Shown here: piece by piece, positions 44,709-52,853 of the stretch | How the letters are laid out: each line of letters begins with the position of its first letter | Position numbering within the stretch: the first letter of the stretch is position 1 | Origin: Rhizobium leguminosarum bv. trifolii WSM2297 | GTDB taxonomy: Bacteria; Pseudomonadota; Alphaproteobacteria; Rhizobiales; Rhizobiaceae | Reading direction: 5' to 3' | Assembly (NCBI RefSeq): GCF_000271845.1 | Contig: NZ_JH719395.1 | Location: 2,635,624-2,699,623, forward strand | Length of the DNA: 64,000 bases | The notes under the pieces: model-generated | Databases searched by the model: none | What the model saw: only the letters and a program-made list of their open reading frames with translations | What the model was told of the DNA's origin: nothing | Translations under genes and position numbers: made by a program

Positions 44709-45778
44709 GCGCGCTCGACATCCAGAACATCCGCAAGACCTATGGCGACGTCGAGACGCTGAAAGGTATCGACATATCGCTGGAAAGCGGCGAATTCCTC
44801 GTGCTGCTCGGCTCGTCGGGCTGTGGCAAGTCCACGCTCTTGAACATCATCGCCGGCCTTGCCGAGGCAACGAGCGGCGATGTCAGGATCGGCAGGCGCT
44901 CGGTACTCGGCGTGCATCCGAAAGACCGTGACATCGCCATGGTCTTTCAATCCTATGCGCTCTACCCCAATCTGACGGTGCACCGGAACATTGGTTTCGG
45001 CCTGGAAATGCGTAAAGTTCCGGCGGCCGAGCGTGACAAGGCTGTGCGCGACGCCGCGAAACTGCTGCAGATCGAAAGCCTGCTCGACCGCAAGCCGAGC
45101 CAGCTTTCCGGCGGCCAGCGCCAGCGTGTAGCGATCGGCCGTGCGCTGGTGCGCAAGCCAGAGGTCTTCCTCTTCGACGAGCCGCTCTCCAATCTCGACG
45201 CCAAGCTGCGCATGGAGATGCGCACCGAGATCAAGCGGCTGCATCAGATGCTGAAGACCACGGTTGTCTATGTCACCCATGATCAGATCGAGGCGATGAC
45301 CCTGGCAAGCCGTATCGCCGTCATGTGCGACGGCCGCATCGAGCAGCTGGGCACGCCGGAGGAGATCTACAATCATCCGGCAACGCTCTATGTCGCCACC
45401 TTCGTCGGCGCGCCGCCGATGAACCTGTTGCAGGCAACGGTACGTGACGGCCGCCTGGCGCTTTCAGGCTCCGAAACCAGCCTGCCCCTGCCCGCCCGTT
45501 TCCACGACGCCGCCGGCAATGGCCGTGACCTTGTCCTCGGCATCCGTCCCGAGGCGCTTCGCTCCGACGGCCCCGGCCCGTCGATCGAAGCAACCGCGGA
45601 GGTCGCCGAACTGACCGGCCCGGAACTCGTCGTCACCGCTCTTGCCGGAGACCAGCGGCTAATGGCCTGCCTGCCGCCGCGCACGCCGATCCGCGACAAT
45701 GAAAAACTGACCCTCTTCTTCGACGAGGAAGCAATGCATCTCTTCGACCCGAAGACAGGCCTCAGCTGCCTGCGCTAG
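44705..45778 (+). CDS. Sugar ABC transporter ATP-binding protein (MalK/UgpC type)
   Basis: A 357-residue ATPase. Walker A GSSGCGKST lies near residue 37, the signature LSGGQRQR near 134, and Walker [15 protein letters not shown] near 155. A C-terminal TOBE/OB regulatory region covers about 235-357. Position 4 of the Walker A block is Ser, as in many MalK-like proteins. It closes the ROK-controlled operon (binding protein, two permeases, SIS, PfkB, ATPase) and energises its permease. Confidence 0.93.
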   Translation: MSALDIQNIRKTYGDVETLKGIDISLESGEFLVLLGSSGCGKSTLLNIIAGLAEATSGDVRIGRRSVLGVHPKDRDIAMVFQSYALYPNLTVHRNIGFGLEMRKVPAAERDKAVRDAAKLLQIESLLDRKPSQLSGGQRQRVAIGRALVRKPEVFLFDEPLSNLDAKLRMEMRTEIKRLHQMLKTTVVYVTHDQIEAMTLASRIAVMCDGRIEQLGTPEEIYNHPATLYVATFVGAPPMNLLQATVRDGRLALSGSETSLPLPARFHDAAGNGRDLVLGIRPEALRSDGPGPSIEATAEVAELTGPELVVTALAGDQRLMACLPPRTPIRDNEKLTLFFDEEAMHLFDPKTGLSCLR

Positions 45779-45812
45779 AGATAACAGCAATCTGGTCGAT
45801 CGCACTGATCGT

Positions 45813-46640
45813 TCAATTCGCGGCGTCGACGGGTTTCCGCTTGTAAACGTGAATGTAGTCGACGAGCAAAATGGAAGGGTTCGGCGTTTCATCGATCGGC
45901 CAACCCGAGCCGAGCGCCAGATTCACGAGCGGATAAAATGGCATGTGAAACTCCTTCGGCGTGTCGAAGCTCCAGAGGTACTGACGGTCGAAGTAGAAGC
46001 TCGTCTTGTCAGCTTGGATATCGACGCCGTAGGTATGATAGTCGCTGTTCAAAATTCCGTCCTGGACCTTATTCCAATAGCCGCCGGTAGTATTCTGGCC
46101 GCCTTGGCTCTGGCGCCAGATATGAAAACCCATGCTGAATTCGTATGGCGCGCGTCCATAATATTCCAACACATCGATTTCGGCAGTGTACTTCGACCGG
46201 TCGAGCCCGATGAGCCAGAAGGCCGGCCAGACCCCCTTGCCGGGCGGCAGCTTCATCCTTGCTTCGAAATAGCCGAACTGCTGCGAGAAACCTTCACCCT
46301 TAGGGTTCACCGACGACAGCAGGCCCGAGCGCCATGTGCCATCGGCCCCCTTGCGCGCTTCGATCTTCAAAATACCCTGATCGGTGGTAAACGGAAAGCC
46401 GGGGGCCGGATCGGTGAAACGGGCATCACCGAAATCGCCGTTCCACGGCGTATGGGCGATCCAGCGGGAGCTTTTCTCTCCCCAGGCCGAAACGTCGAGA
46501 CTGTCGAAACTCTCCTCGAACGTCAGCTGGTATGCATTGATATTCAGCGGTTCCTGGGCGACACTGGGCCGGCCGGGCAGCGCCCCCAGACCGAGAACGA
46601 CGAGCAAACCCAAAGCCTTAGAAGATATCCCGTAACGCAT
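45813..46640 (-). CDS. Secreted GH16 beta-glycanase
   Basis: A 275-residue glycoside hydrolase of family 16. A signal peptide (MRYGISSKALGLLVVLGLGA, cleavage near SVA-QE) directs export. The catalytic motif AEIDVLEYYG (E-I-D-x-x-E) is intact, as are the flanking KGVWPAFWLIG and substrate-cleft aromatics. It resembles ExoK/laminarinase-type enzymes that trim beta-glucans. As the last gene of the minus-strand polysaccharide block, it probably shortens or matures the exported polymer. The ATG at 46640 has GGAGAA five bases upstream. An ATG at 46694 would add 18 residues and overlap the flippase stop by 4 bp, so both starts are possible. Confidence 0.9.
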   Translation of the reverse strand: MRYGISSKALGLLVVLGLGALPGRPSVAQEPLNINAYQLTFEESFDSLDVSAWGEKSSRWIAHTPWNGDFGDARFTDPAPGFPFTTDQGILKIEARKGADGTWRSGLLSSVNPKGEGFSQQFGYFEARMKLPPGKGVWPAFWLIGLDRSKYTAEIDVLEYYGRAPYEFSMGFHIWRQSQGGQNTTGGYWNKVQDGILNSDYHTYGVDIQADKTSFYFDRQYLWSFDTPKEFHMPFYPLVNLALGSGWPIDETPNPSILLVDYIHVYKRKPVDAAN

Positions 46641-46690
46641 TCCGCTTCTCCAAAAACGCCAGACCAAGTCGTTGGACTCACTTGTCTCAA

Positions 46691-48172
46691 TCATGAGGTG
46701 AGAACCCTGTTTCGTCGCGGCATGAGCCGTTGAACAACGATAGTCTCGATGCCATCGGGCCTTCCCAGAATCTGCCACAGCAGCAGCGCGAAGGCCCAGA
46801 AGATACCTGCTGCCGTCCCACCGCAAATCGCCAGCCGGACGATCAGATCGAGACCGGCAGGCATGGCAACGAGCATCGGCTGCACCCAGAGCAGGAAAGC
46901 AATCATCGGCAAGCTCGCGACCAGCGACCGGCAAAAGGAATTCAATTGCGCTGCAAAGGTCGCGCCGATCAGCCGCCGCGTGATGACGAGCGATGCGGCA
47001 TAGGCGACAAGCACCGCCACAATACGCGCGCCCAATGCGCCCGCCACCTGAAAATAGGCAATGCCCAGAATGGTGACCGGGGCCCTGACGGCGAACTCGA
47101 CGAACATCCGGAGAGCGACATAACGGGTATTGTTCATGACCATGGCCAATGGCGGCATCATGTTCGTCGGAAGACCGAGCAGGCTGACAAGGCACAGCCA
47201 TTGCAGGATCGGCGCGGACGATGCCCATTTCTCACCGACGAGGATGCGCACGGTCGGCTCGGCGAGAAAGGCAAGCGCGATGAGCACGGGTGCCGCGACG
47301 AAGGTGATCGCATTCGTCGCTTTGAGATAGGCGGCGACCAGCTTGCCGCGGTCTTCGACAGTGGAGAATGCCGCCATCAGCGGACGCAGCAACGGTCCGA
47401 CGAAGGTTTGGTACGGAATAGCGGCGATATTGTCTGCAACGCTGAAGGCACCGAACGTCGACAAGCCGGTAAAACGCGGCAGCAGCAGCCGGTCCAGCTG
47501 CCAATTGATCGAATTCAGCACCTGCGACACGGTATTCCAGCTGATCATATCCTGAAAATGCTTCCATTCGGACAGGCTGAACGTCGGTCGCATCGGCGCA
47601 AAGACATAGGAGGTGATCATCGCCGCAGTCGGGCCGGCGATCGCTCCGATCGCCAGCCCCCAATAGCTGCCTGTTGCCACAGCTACACCCACCCCGAACA
47701 GTAATGTCGATCCCTTGGTGATGAGATCGAGCACGAACTCGCGTTTGAAATCGAACCGCTGCATGAAAAGAACCATGCGCGGACTGATCATGCTGCGCAT
47801 GGCAGGCGCGATCGAGAGAACGGCGACGAGGGCGAAAAGCCGGGAATCGTCGTAAATCAGCGCCATTGGCCAGGAGATGATCATCATCAGCAGGCTGATG
47901 GCCAGGCCTCTCAGCAGGCTGAGGGTGAAAGCCGTAGCGAACATCTCGTCCGAAGGCGACGATTGACGCATCAGCGCCTGCGTCAACGGCAGGTCCAGGA
48001 TCGCCTCGACGATAACAAGGACCGACGTGGCGATGGCGACCAGGCCGAAATCCGCAGGGCTCAAAAGCCTTGCCAGAACAAGCAGGCTGACGAAATCGAG
48101 CATCCGCGCCAGGAATTTTCCACTGATGGTCCAGATGCTCGCCGTCGCCGTCCTCTCAGATATGCTTGACAT
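46691..48172 (-). CDS. Wzx-type polysaccharide flippase
   Basis: A 493-residue membrane protein of the polysaccharide-specific MOP flippase group, with about 14 helices. The N-terminus MSSISERTATASIWTISGKF is followed by LVLARLLSPADFGLVAIA, characteristic of Wzx/ExoT-like proteins. It would flip lipid-linked repeat units across the inner membrane for polymerisation by the Wzy-like protein at 57072. It lies 80 bp after the GT4 gene and next to the GH16 gene. Confidence 0.92.
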   Translation of the reverse strand: MSSISERTATASIWTISGKFLARMLDFVSLLVLARLLSPADFGLVAIATSVLVIVEAILDLPLTQALMRQSSPSDEMFATAFTLSLLRGLAISLLMMIISWPMALIYDDSRLFALVAVLSIAPAMRSMISPRMVLFMQRFDFKREFVLDLITKGSTLLFGVGVAVATGSYWGLAIGAIAGPTAAMITSYVFAPMRPTFSLSEWKHFQDMISWNTVSQVLNSINWQLDRLLLPRFTGLSTFGAFSVADNIAAIPYQTFVGPLLRPLMAAFSTVEDRGKLVAAYLKATNAITFVAAPVLIALAFLAEPTVRILVGEKWASSAPILQWLCLVSLLGLPTNMMPPLAMVMNNTRYVALRMFVEFAVRAPVTILGIAYFQVAGALGARIVAVLVAYAASLVITRRLIGATFAAQLNSFCRSLVASLPMIAFLLWVQPMLVAMPAGLDLIVRLAICGGTAAGIFWAFALLLWQILGRPDGIETIVVQRLMPRRNRVLTS

Positions 48173-48252
48173 GATCTATTTATCTATTCCTCGTCGAGGG
48201 TTTGATACGGCTTCGGTCACGGCGGCAAGGCAGGTAGCGGCGGTCCTTCCCG

Positions 48253-49497
48253 TCAAGCGGACCGTCGTCTGAAGGCGTCGGCGGATCGGTCGTCATGGCT
48301 GGACAGCTGTTGCTCGATGAGGCTGGACAGACGATCGCGGAATACGGCGGAGGAGAATTTTAGCGAATGCGCGCGGATTGCCTGCGGATCGATATCGTCC
48401 TCGACATCTTCGAATGCCGCCATCGTTTCCAGAAGGGCTTCCGTCGTCTGCTCGGCGAAGCGAAAGCCGACCTGCGGCGCAGATACGGTTTCCCTGGCGC
48501 CGCCGGCATCGAAGGCCAGGACCGGCCGCCCTGATGCCATGGCTTCCACCGGCAGGATGCCGAAATCCTCCGTGCCCGGAAACAACAGGGCGCGGCATCT
48601 CGACAGGTGGTCGCGCAGCACGTTGAAGGGCTGATGGCCGAGAAACTCAACCGTCGGTCCGGCGATCGACTTCAGATAGGGTAATTGTTCGCCCTCGCCG
48701 ATCACCACCAGCTTCCGGCCGGCCTCGGTGCAGGCGCGCACGGCGATATCCGGCCGCTTGTAGGTGGTCAGTTGTCCCGCATAAAGGTAGAATTCGCCTT
48801 TGCCCTTGCCCACGGCAAAATCGTCAGTCGCAACCGGCGGATGGATGACGACGGAGTCCCGGTCGTAGAAGCGGCGGATGCGGCTTGCGACATAATCGGA
48901 GTTGGCGACGAACAGATCGACGCGCGAGGCCGTCGTCACGTCCCAGGCGCGCAGCATCGGTGCGGTAATCGACATCAAGGCACGCCCCACAAAGGGAAGG
49001 CCATGGCGATAGACATGGAACTGATCCCAGATGTAGCGCATCGGCGAATGGCAGTAGCAGACATGAAGAGCGTCGGCGCGGGTGATGATGCCTTTGGCAG
49101 GACCGGATTCGCTTGACAGAACAAGGTCATAATCCTGCAGATCGAACTGCTCGAGCGCGAAGGGCATTAGCGGCAGCATCTTGGTGTAGTGCCGCTGCGC
49201 GCCGGGGATCTTCTGCAGGAAGGACGTGCGGATGTTGCGCGTTTTCAGAAAATCGCTGATGCGATCCCGGTTGCAGACGAGGGTGAAGATGTCGGCCTGC
49301 GGAAACATGCGGCACAGCTCTTCCACAACCTTCTCGCCGCCGCGCATCGAAACCAGCCAGTAGTGCACGATGGCGACGCGAAGTTGCCGGGTCTCGTTTG
49401 AACCTCCGGCCTCGGTGACGCGTCTTTTCGCCATGACCGGCGCATCGGTAAGAAATGCCCTTGCGTCGGGAAGAGAGGTCGTTGCTTTTAGGGTCAA
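48253..49497 (-). CDS. GT4-family glycosyltransferase
   Basis: A 414-residue GT-B glycosyltransferase. The acceptor-side domain begins LRVAIVHYWLVSMRGGEKVV. The nucleotide-sugar side has GEGEQLPYLKSIAGPTVEFL, and then the E-x7-E region GTEDFGILPVEAMASGRPVL. A TTG start at 49497 is proposed: AAGGAG lies seven bases upstream and the TTG overlaps the previous stop as TTGA. Translation could instead begin at ATG 49434 (MAKRRVTEAG), which lacks a good ribosome-binding site. It adds a sugar to the growing repeat unit; donor and linkage are unknown. Confidence 0.88.
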   Translation of the reverse strand: MTLKATTSLPDARAFLTDAPVMAKRRVTEAGGSNETRQLRVAIVHYWLVSMRGGEKVVEELCRMFPQADIFTLVCNRDRISDFLKTRNIRTSFLQKIPGAQRHYTKMLPLMPFALEQFDLQDYDLVLSSESGPAKGIITRADALHVCYCHSPMRYIWDQFHVYRHGLPFVGRALMSITAPMLRAWDVTTASRVDLFVANSDYVASRIRRFYDRDSVVIHPPVATDDFAVGKGKGEFYLYAGQLTTYKRPDIAVRACTEAGRKLVVIGEGEQLPYLKSIAGPTVEFLGHQPFNVLRDHLSRCRALLFPGTEDFGILPVEAMASGRPVLAFDAGGARETVSAPQVGFRFAEQTTEALLETMAAFEDVEDDIDPQAIRAHSLKFSSAVFRDRLSSLIEQQLSSHDDRSADAFRRRSA

Positions 49498-50840
49498 CTG
49501 AATACTCCTTGTATCGCCACACCGTCTGTCGGGTCGGAAACGGCACTTGTCGAAATCAGGCTGTGGTATTCGGCAAGAAGCGCATCGCGCCATTCCTCGT
49601 GTGTCGAGGCGAGATCTGGCGACAGCTGGAAGGCCCGCTCACTCATGGCGCGGACCTCTTGCGCCGGCATTTGGCTGAATCGCGTCAAGACATCGGCAAA
49701 CGCGCTTTCATCGGCCGTATCGCAGGCAAGCGCCATGCCGGCTCTTTCCATTTCCTCGGCGAGAAAGGCGCTGCGCGACATGATGACCGGCAGACCGCTC
49801 CTGGCCGCTTCGATAGCGACGAGACCGAACGGCTCGGGATAGCGCGAAGGCATCAACAGTGCACGCGCCTTGCGGATGGTCGGGCCGATCTCCGCATGCG
49901 ACTGCCAGCCGACGGCCCTGACGTGATCTCCCGACGCTCTGACCTGCGGCATCAGCGGCCCGTCCCCGATCACGCAGAGCCTGACGCCGGCTCGGCGCGT
50001 GGCGGCAATGGCGTCCTCAACGCCTTTCTCCTCGTCCAGCCGTCCGATGAACACGAACTCGTCGTTGGCCTCCGCCTCGATGCGTTCGATGGAGAGTGGC
50101 GCGACGGGATTGCGGATCGTCGTTAGCCGTTCGGGCTGATAGCCGGTGCCGACGAGAAAACTCGCCATCTTCTCGTGCAGAAGGATGATCCGGCCGAAAT
50201 CGGTCTGCCCCTTCAAGAGCCGCAGGATATTCGAGCCGCGGGCGACCCGCCACAATTTGTGCGAATAGCTTCTCTTGTCGCAAGCTGTCGCAATGCAGCC
50301 TCCGCCAAGCGGGCGTCGCAGGCAGATCTCCTGCGCCTGATAGTCGAAGAAGGCGCCGTTGGGGCAGGCCGTGAAGAAATCATGGGCGTGAACCACGCAT
50401 CGTCCGGCGACCGGCGCCAGCGCCTTGAAAATCGCGGGAGACAGGATCTGGTGCCAGCCATGCACATGGTAGACGGTGCTGGCGGTATCCATTTCGGTAA
50501 TCCAGTTCGCCACCATGCGCACGGCGGCGCCGTTGTGAATGCCGGTGACGAATGCCTTCGCACGCTCGGCACTGAGCAGGTCGCGGCTGTTCAGCCCGAC
50601 CATCGAGACGCCGAGTGCGGCAAGCTCCGTATTGGCGGCGTCATCCCCGCTAATATAAGTCACAGGGATGTCGAGCCCGCGGAAAAGCTTGGCAGACAAT
50701 ACCGCCAAACCTGTCGCGCCGCCTCTGGCCACCGAATAATCGTCGATGACGACCACGCGATCGATCTTCGTTGTGCGGGGGCCGGGAAGGCGGCTGATGC
50801 TTGCGATGGATCGGATGCCCTCGGAAAGCGACGGGCGCAT
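49494..50840 (-). CDS. GT4-family glycosyltransferase
   Basis: A 448-residue GT-B enzyme beginning MRPSLSEGIRSIASISRLPG. The C-terminal nucleotide-sugar domain has FIGRLDEEKGVEDAIAA, RLCVIGDGPLM and the E-x7-E motif SRYPEPFGLVAIEAARSGLP. His-rich loops VHGWHQ and VHAHDF occur in the N-terminal domain. Its ATG overlaps the stop of the Crp-like gene by one base (TAATG), which ties it to that regulator's transcript. It would build the repeat unit on undecaprenyl phosphate. The sugar donor is unknown. Confidence 0.9.
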   Translation of the reverse strand: MRPSLSEGIRSIASISRLPGPRTTKIDRVVVIDDYSVARGGATGLAVLSAKLFRGLDIPVTYISGDDAANTELAALGVSMVGLNSRDLLSAERAKAFVTGIHNGAAVRMVANWITEMDTASTVYHVHGWHQILSPAIFKALAPVAGRCVVHAHDFFTACPNGAFFDYQAQEICLRRPLGGGCIATACDKRSYSHKLWRVARGSNILRLLKGQTDFGRIILLHEKMASFLVGTGYQPERLTTIRNPVAPLSIERIEAEANDEFVFIGRLDEEKGVEDAIAATRRAGVRLCVIGDGPLMPQVRASGDHVRAVGWQSHAEIGPTIRKARALLMPSRYPEPFGLVAIEAARSGLPVIMSRSAFLAEEMERAGMALACDTADESAFADVLTRFSQMPAQEVRAMSERAFQLSPDLASTHEEWRDALLAEYHSLISTSAVSDPTDGVAIQGVFS

Positions 50841-51577
50841 TACTTCACCGAAACCGCGCCGTTGGCATAGGCCTCCAGCGCCTTGCGGTTGAGAATGCGG
50901 ATCCTGCCCTGCCCCCCGTCGATAATCTTGCCTTCCCGCAGGCGCCGAAGGCATTGATTGACCTTTTCGCGCGACGCCGGCAGCGTCGCAGCCAGGTCAT
51001 TTTGCGAGATGATCAGTTCGTCCCCGCTGTTTGTCGCGTCTGTTCCATAAACACCCGAAAGCCGCAGCAGCGTGCTAGCCAGCCTCGATTGCAGGCTCGA
51101 CGCCGCATTCGCAATGATCCGGAGTTCAAGCTCCGAAATACGCGCCAGCGCTCTGGAGAAAACCTTTTCCCGAAAGCAGGGGTCGCTGGCATACATGTCG
51201 CGCAGCAGGCGACCCTCGAAGAAATGCAGCTCGCAATTGGAAGCGGCTCGGTATTCGAGGCTCAGCGTCTGCCTGCGCAGAACCTCGAGCTCGCCGATCA
51301 GGCCTGATTTCGGAATGATCTCGACAATGAATTCCCTGCCGTCGGGCAGCATCGTGCTGGCGCTGACCAACCCAGAATGCACGCGGGCGAACATATCGAT
51401 CAGGACGCCAGCCCCGGCAATGACCTCGCCGCGCCGGAAACGCCGGACGCTCGACCGGCACGAAAGGAATTCATCGTCGAGCACTATGCGGCTGCCGAGA
51501 TGAATGCCGCCGCCAGCCGGTATCGCCGCTCTGCCGATGCCGGCCTTACGATCTGATGCGTGTGTCGCTCCATCCAT
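50840..51577 (-). CDS. Crp/Fnr-family regulator (copy 1)
   Basis: A 245-residue regulator with an N-terminal cyclic-nucleotide-type beta-roll (about 45-155) and a C-terminal winged helix. The recognition helix ASREKVNQCLRRLRE keeps the Arg-Glu pair that contacts TGTGA in Crp. In the phosphate-binding cassette, GELEVLRRQTLSLEYRA has Ser-Leu where Crp has Arg82-Ser83, so cAMP binding is doubtful. No Fnr-type Cys cluster is seen. The ATG at 51577 is supported by alignment with copy 2: GGAG spacing and the MDGAT start are the same. It heads the minus-strand block and is about 60% identical by eye to the gene at 61504. Confidence 0.93.
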   Translation of the reverse strand: MDGATHASDRKAGIGRAAIPAGGGIHLGSRIVLDDEFLSCRSSVRRFRRGEVIAGAGVLIDMFARVHSGLVSASTMLPDGREFIVEIIPKSGLIGELEVLRRQTLSLEYRAASNCELHFFEGRLLRDMYASDPCFREKVFSRALARISELELRIIANAASSLQSRLASTLLRLSGVYGTDATNSGDELIISQNDLAATLPASREKVNQCLRRLREGKIIDGGQGRIRILNRKALEAYANGAVSVK

Positions 51578-52033
51578 GCGCATAACTCCAGTACTCGAAT
51601 GATCATAGAAAATGCTGCACTGCATCATTTATATTACCTTAATGGGCAAGTCAAATAACATCACCGAGAATTAGCGTAATAATAAGGTATATATTTAGTT
51701 TAAAAGAAAAAATTCCATCGCATATCGAAATAAAATTCGATGTAATCGTAGACCTATCGCGTGATTACAGAGTCGCCATTGCTACAACGTCTTATAAACT
51801 ATTCGAAATGATGATATGAAAAATATAAATGAATCTCCGTGAGTTAAGTACCTGTGGGTAGGTTAGATCCAGATTTAGAATGAAAATAAATCGAACAAGT
51901 TACAGTCGAAATTATCTTCTGCCGTTTAGTAGCATAAAGAAATAATTAAGGATTATGACCTTGGTAACAGACAACCAGGGTGCGGCGCAGCAAAGTTTAA
52001 ACGGTTCTTAATCGGAAAGCTTTGGAGACCCCG
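51578..52033. promoter_or_regulatory. AT-rich divergent promoter region (copy 1)
   Basis: This 456-bp region between Crp-like copy 1 and the priming transferase is far more AT-rich than its surroundings. It contains a TTATTTGACTT (-35-like) element on the minus strand (complement of 51648-51658), 71 bp before the regulator start, and a degenerate Crp-like palindrome at 51953-51970. No gene is seen. AT-rich tracts of this sort are common targets of Ros/MucR silencers in rhizobia (inference). Confidence 0.6.
51953..51970. promoter_or_regulatory. Degenerate Crp-like operator upstream of transferase copy 1
   Basis: TTATGACCTTGGTAACAG aligns position by position with the perfect palindrome upstream of copy 2 (62625-62642), and the following ACA bases also match. 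The core TGACC/GGT is kept, but the outer bases are lost. It lies 63 bp before the transferase ATG. Confidence 0.5.
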
Positions 52034-52735
52034 ATGGCATGGGAAGCACATAGTTTCGAGTCATGGTCGCGTGTCGGACGGTCTGCTGAAGACGGCGGCC
52101 TCCATGCGACCCGACCTCGTGCAGCAGGCAGATCGGCCAAGCGGGCGCTCGATCTTCTGATGGCGATTGCCGCCCTGATCCTGCTTTCCCCGCTTCTGCT
52201 GCTCGTCGCGATGATCGTGAAGCTCTCCGACCGCGGCCCGGTCTTCTATTCCCATACGCGCATTGGCTTCGGCGGAGCGCCGTTCGGATGCCTCAAGTTT
52301 CGCACGATGAAGACTGATGCGAGCGCTCAGCTTGCCGAATTGCTGCAAAACAGTCCCGCTGCGCGAAGCGAATGGGAAGCGACCCGCAAGCTGAAGGATG
52401 ATCCGAGGATCACGGCCGCCGGCGAGATCCTGAGGCGATCGAGCATCGACGAGCTTCCCCAATTGTTCAATGTCGTACGTGGCGAGATGAGCCTGGTCGG
52501 CCCCCGGCCGATCACCGCCGAGGAGTTGCCGCGCTATGGCGAGCATATATGGGCCTACATGGCAGTCCGTCCTGGACTGACCGGTCATTGGCAGACCAGC
52601 GGGCGCAACGATGTCAGCTACGAGCACCGGGTTTCCCTCGACGTTCACTACCTCAATAACTGGTCGCTCGGCCGGGACTTCATCATCATCGCCAAGACCA
52701 TTCCCGCTCTGTTTTCACAGCGTGGCTCGTACTGA
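52034..52735 (+). CDS. Polyprenyl-phosphate priming glycosyltransferase (ExoY-like, copy 1)
   Basis: A 233-residue bacterial sugar transferase that links the first sugar phosphate to undecaprenyl phosphate. One N-terminal membrane helix (about 40-65, LLMAIAALILLSPLLLLVAM) is followed by the cytosolic catalytic domain. FGCLKFRTM, KDDPRIT, RRSSIDELPQLFNV with the Asp-Glu dyad, and MSLVGPRPITAEEL are all present. The ATG at 52034 has GGAG six bases upstream. It heads the plus-strand block and defines the first step of the polymer. The sugar may be Gal or Glc by analogy with ExoY (inference). Confidence 0.94.
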   Translation: MAWEAHSFESWSRVGRSAEDGGLHATRPRAAGRSAKRALDLLMAIAALILLSPLLLLVAMIVKLSDRGPVFYSHTRIGFGGAPFGCLKFRTMKTDASAQLAELLQNSPAARSEWEATRKLKDDPRITAAGEILRRSSIDELPQLFNVVRGEMSLVGPRPITAEELPRYGEHIWAYMAVRPGLTGHWQTSGRNDVSYEHRVSLDVHYLNNWSLGRDFIIIAKTIPALFSQRGSY

Positions 52736-52853
52736 GCATTAAAGGGAGAGCTGCCGATCATGGCCGGAGTCGGAAGATACGCCGCTCCACCGTCCCCTCC
52801 AAACTGCCAGTCCCTCCTAACTCTGTAATCTCGCCATTTTGGATCAGGACGAC

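Noticed and set aside
45813..47228. 471-codon extension of the GH16 gene
   Set aside because: The extra N-terminal part reads the flippase gene out of frame. The signal peptide and ribosome-binding site place the start at 46640 (or 46694).
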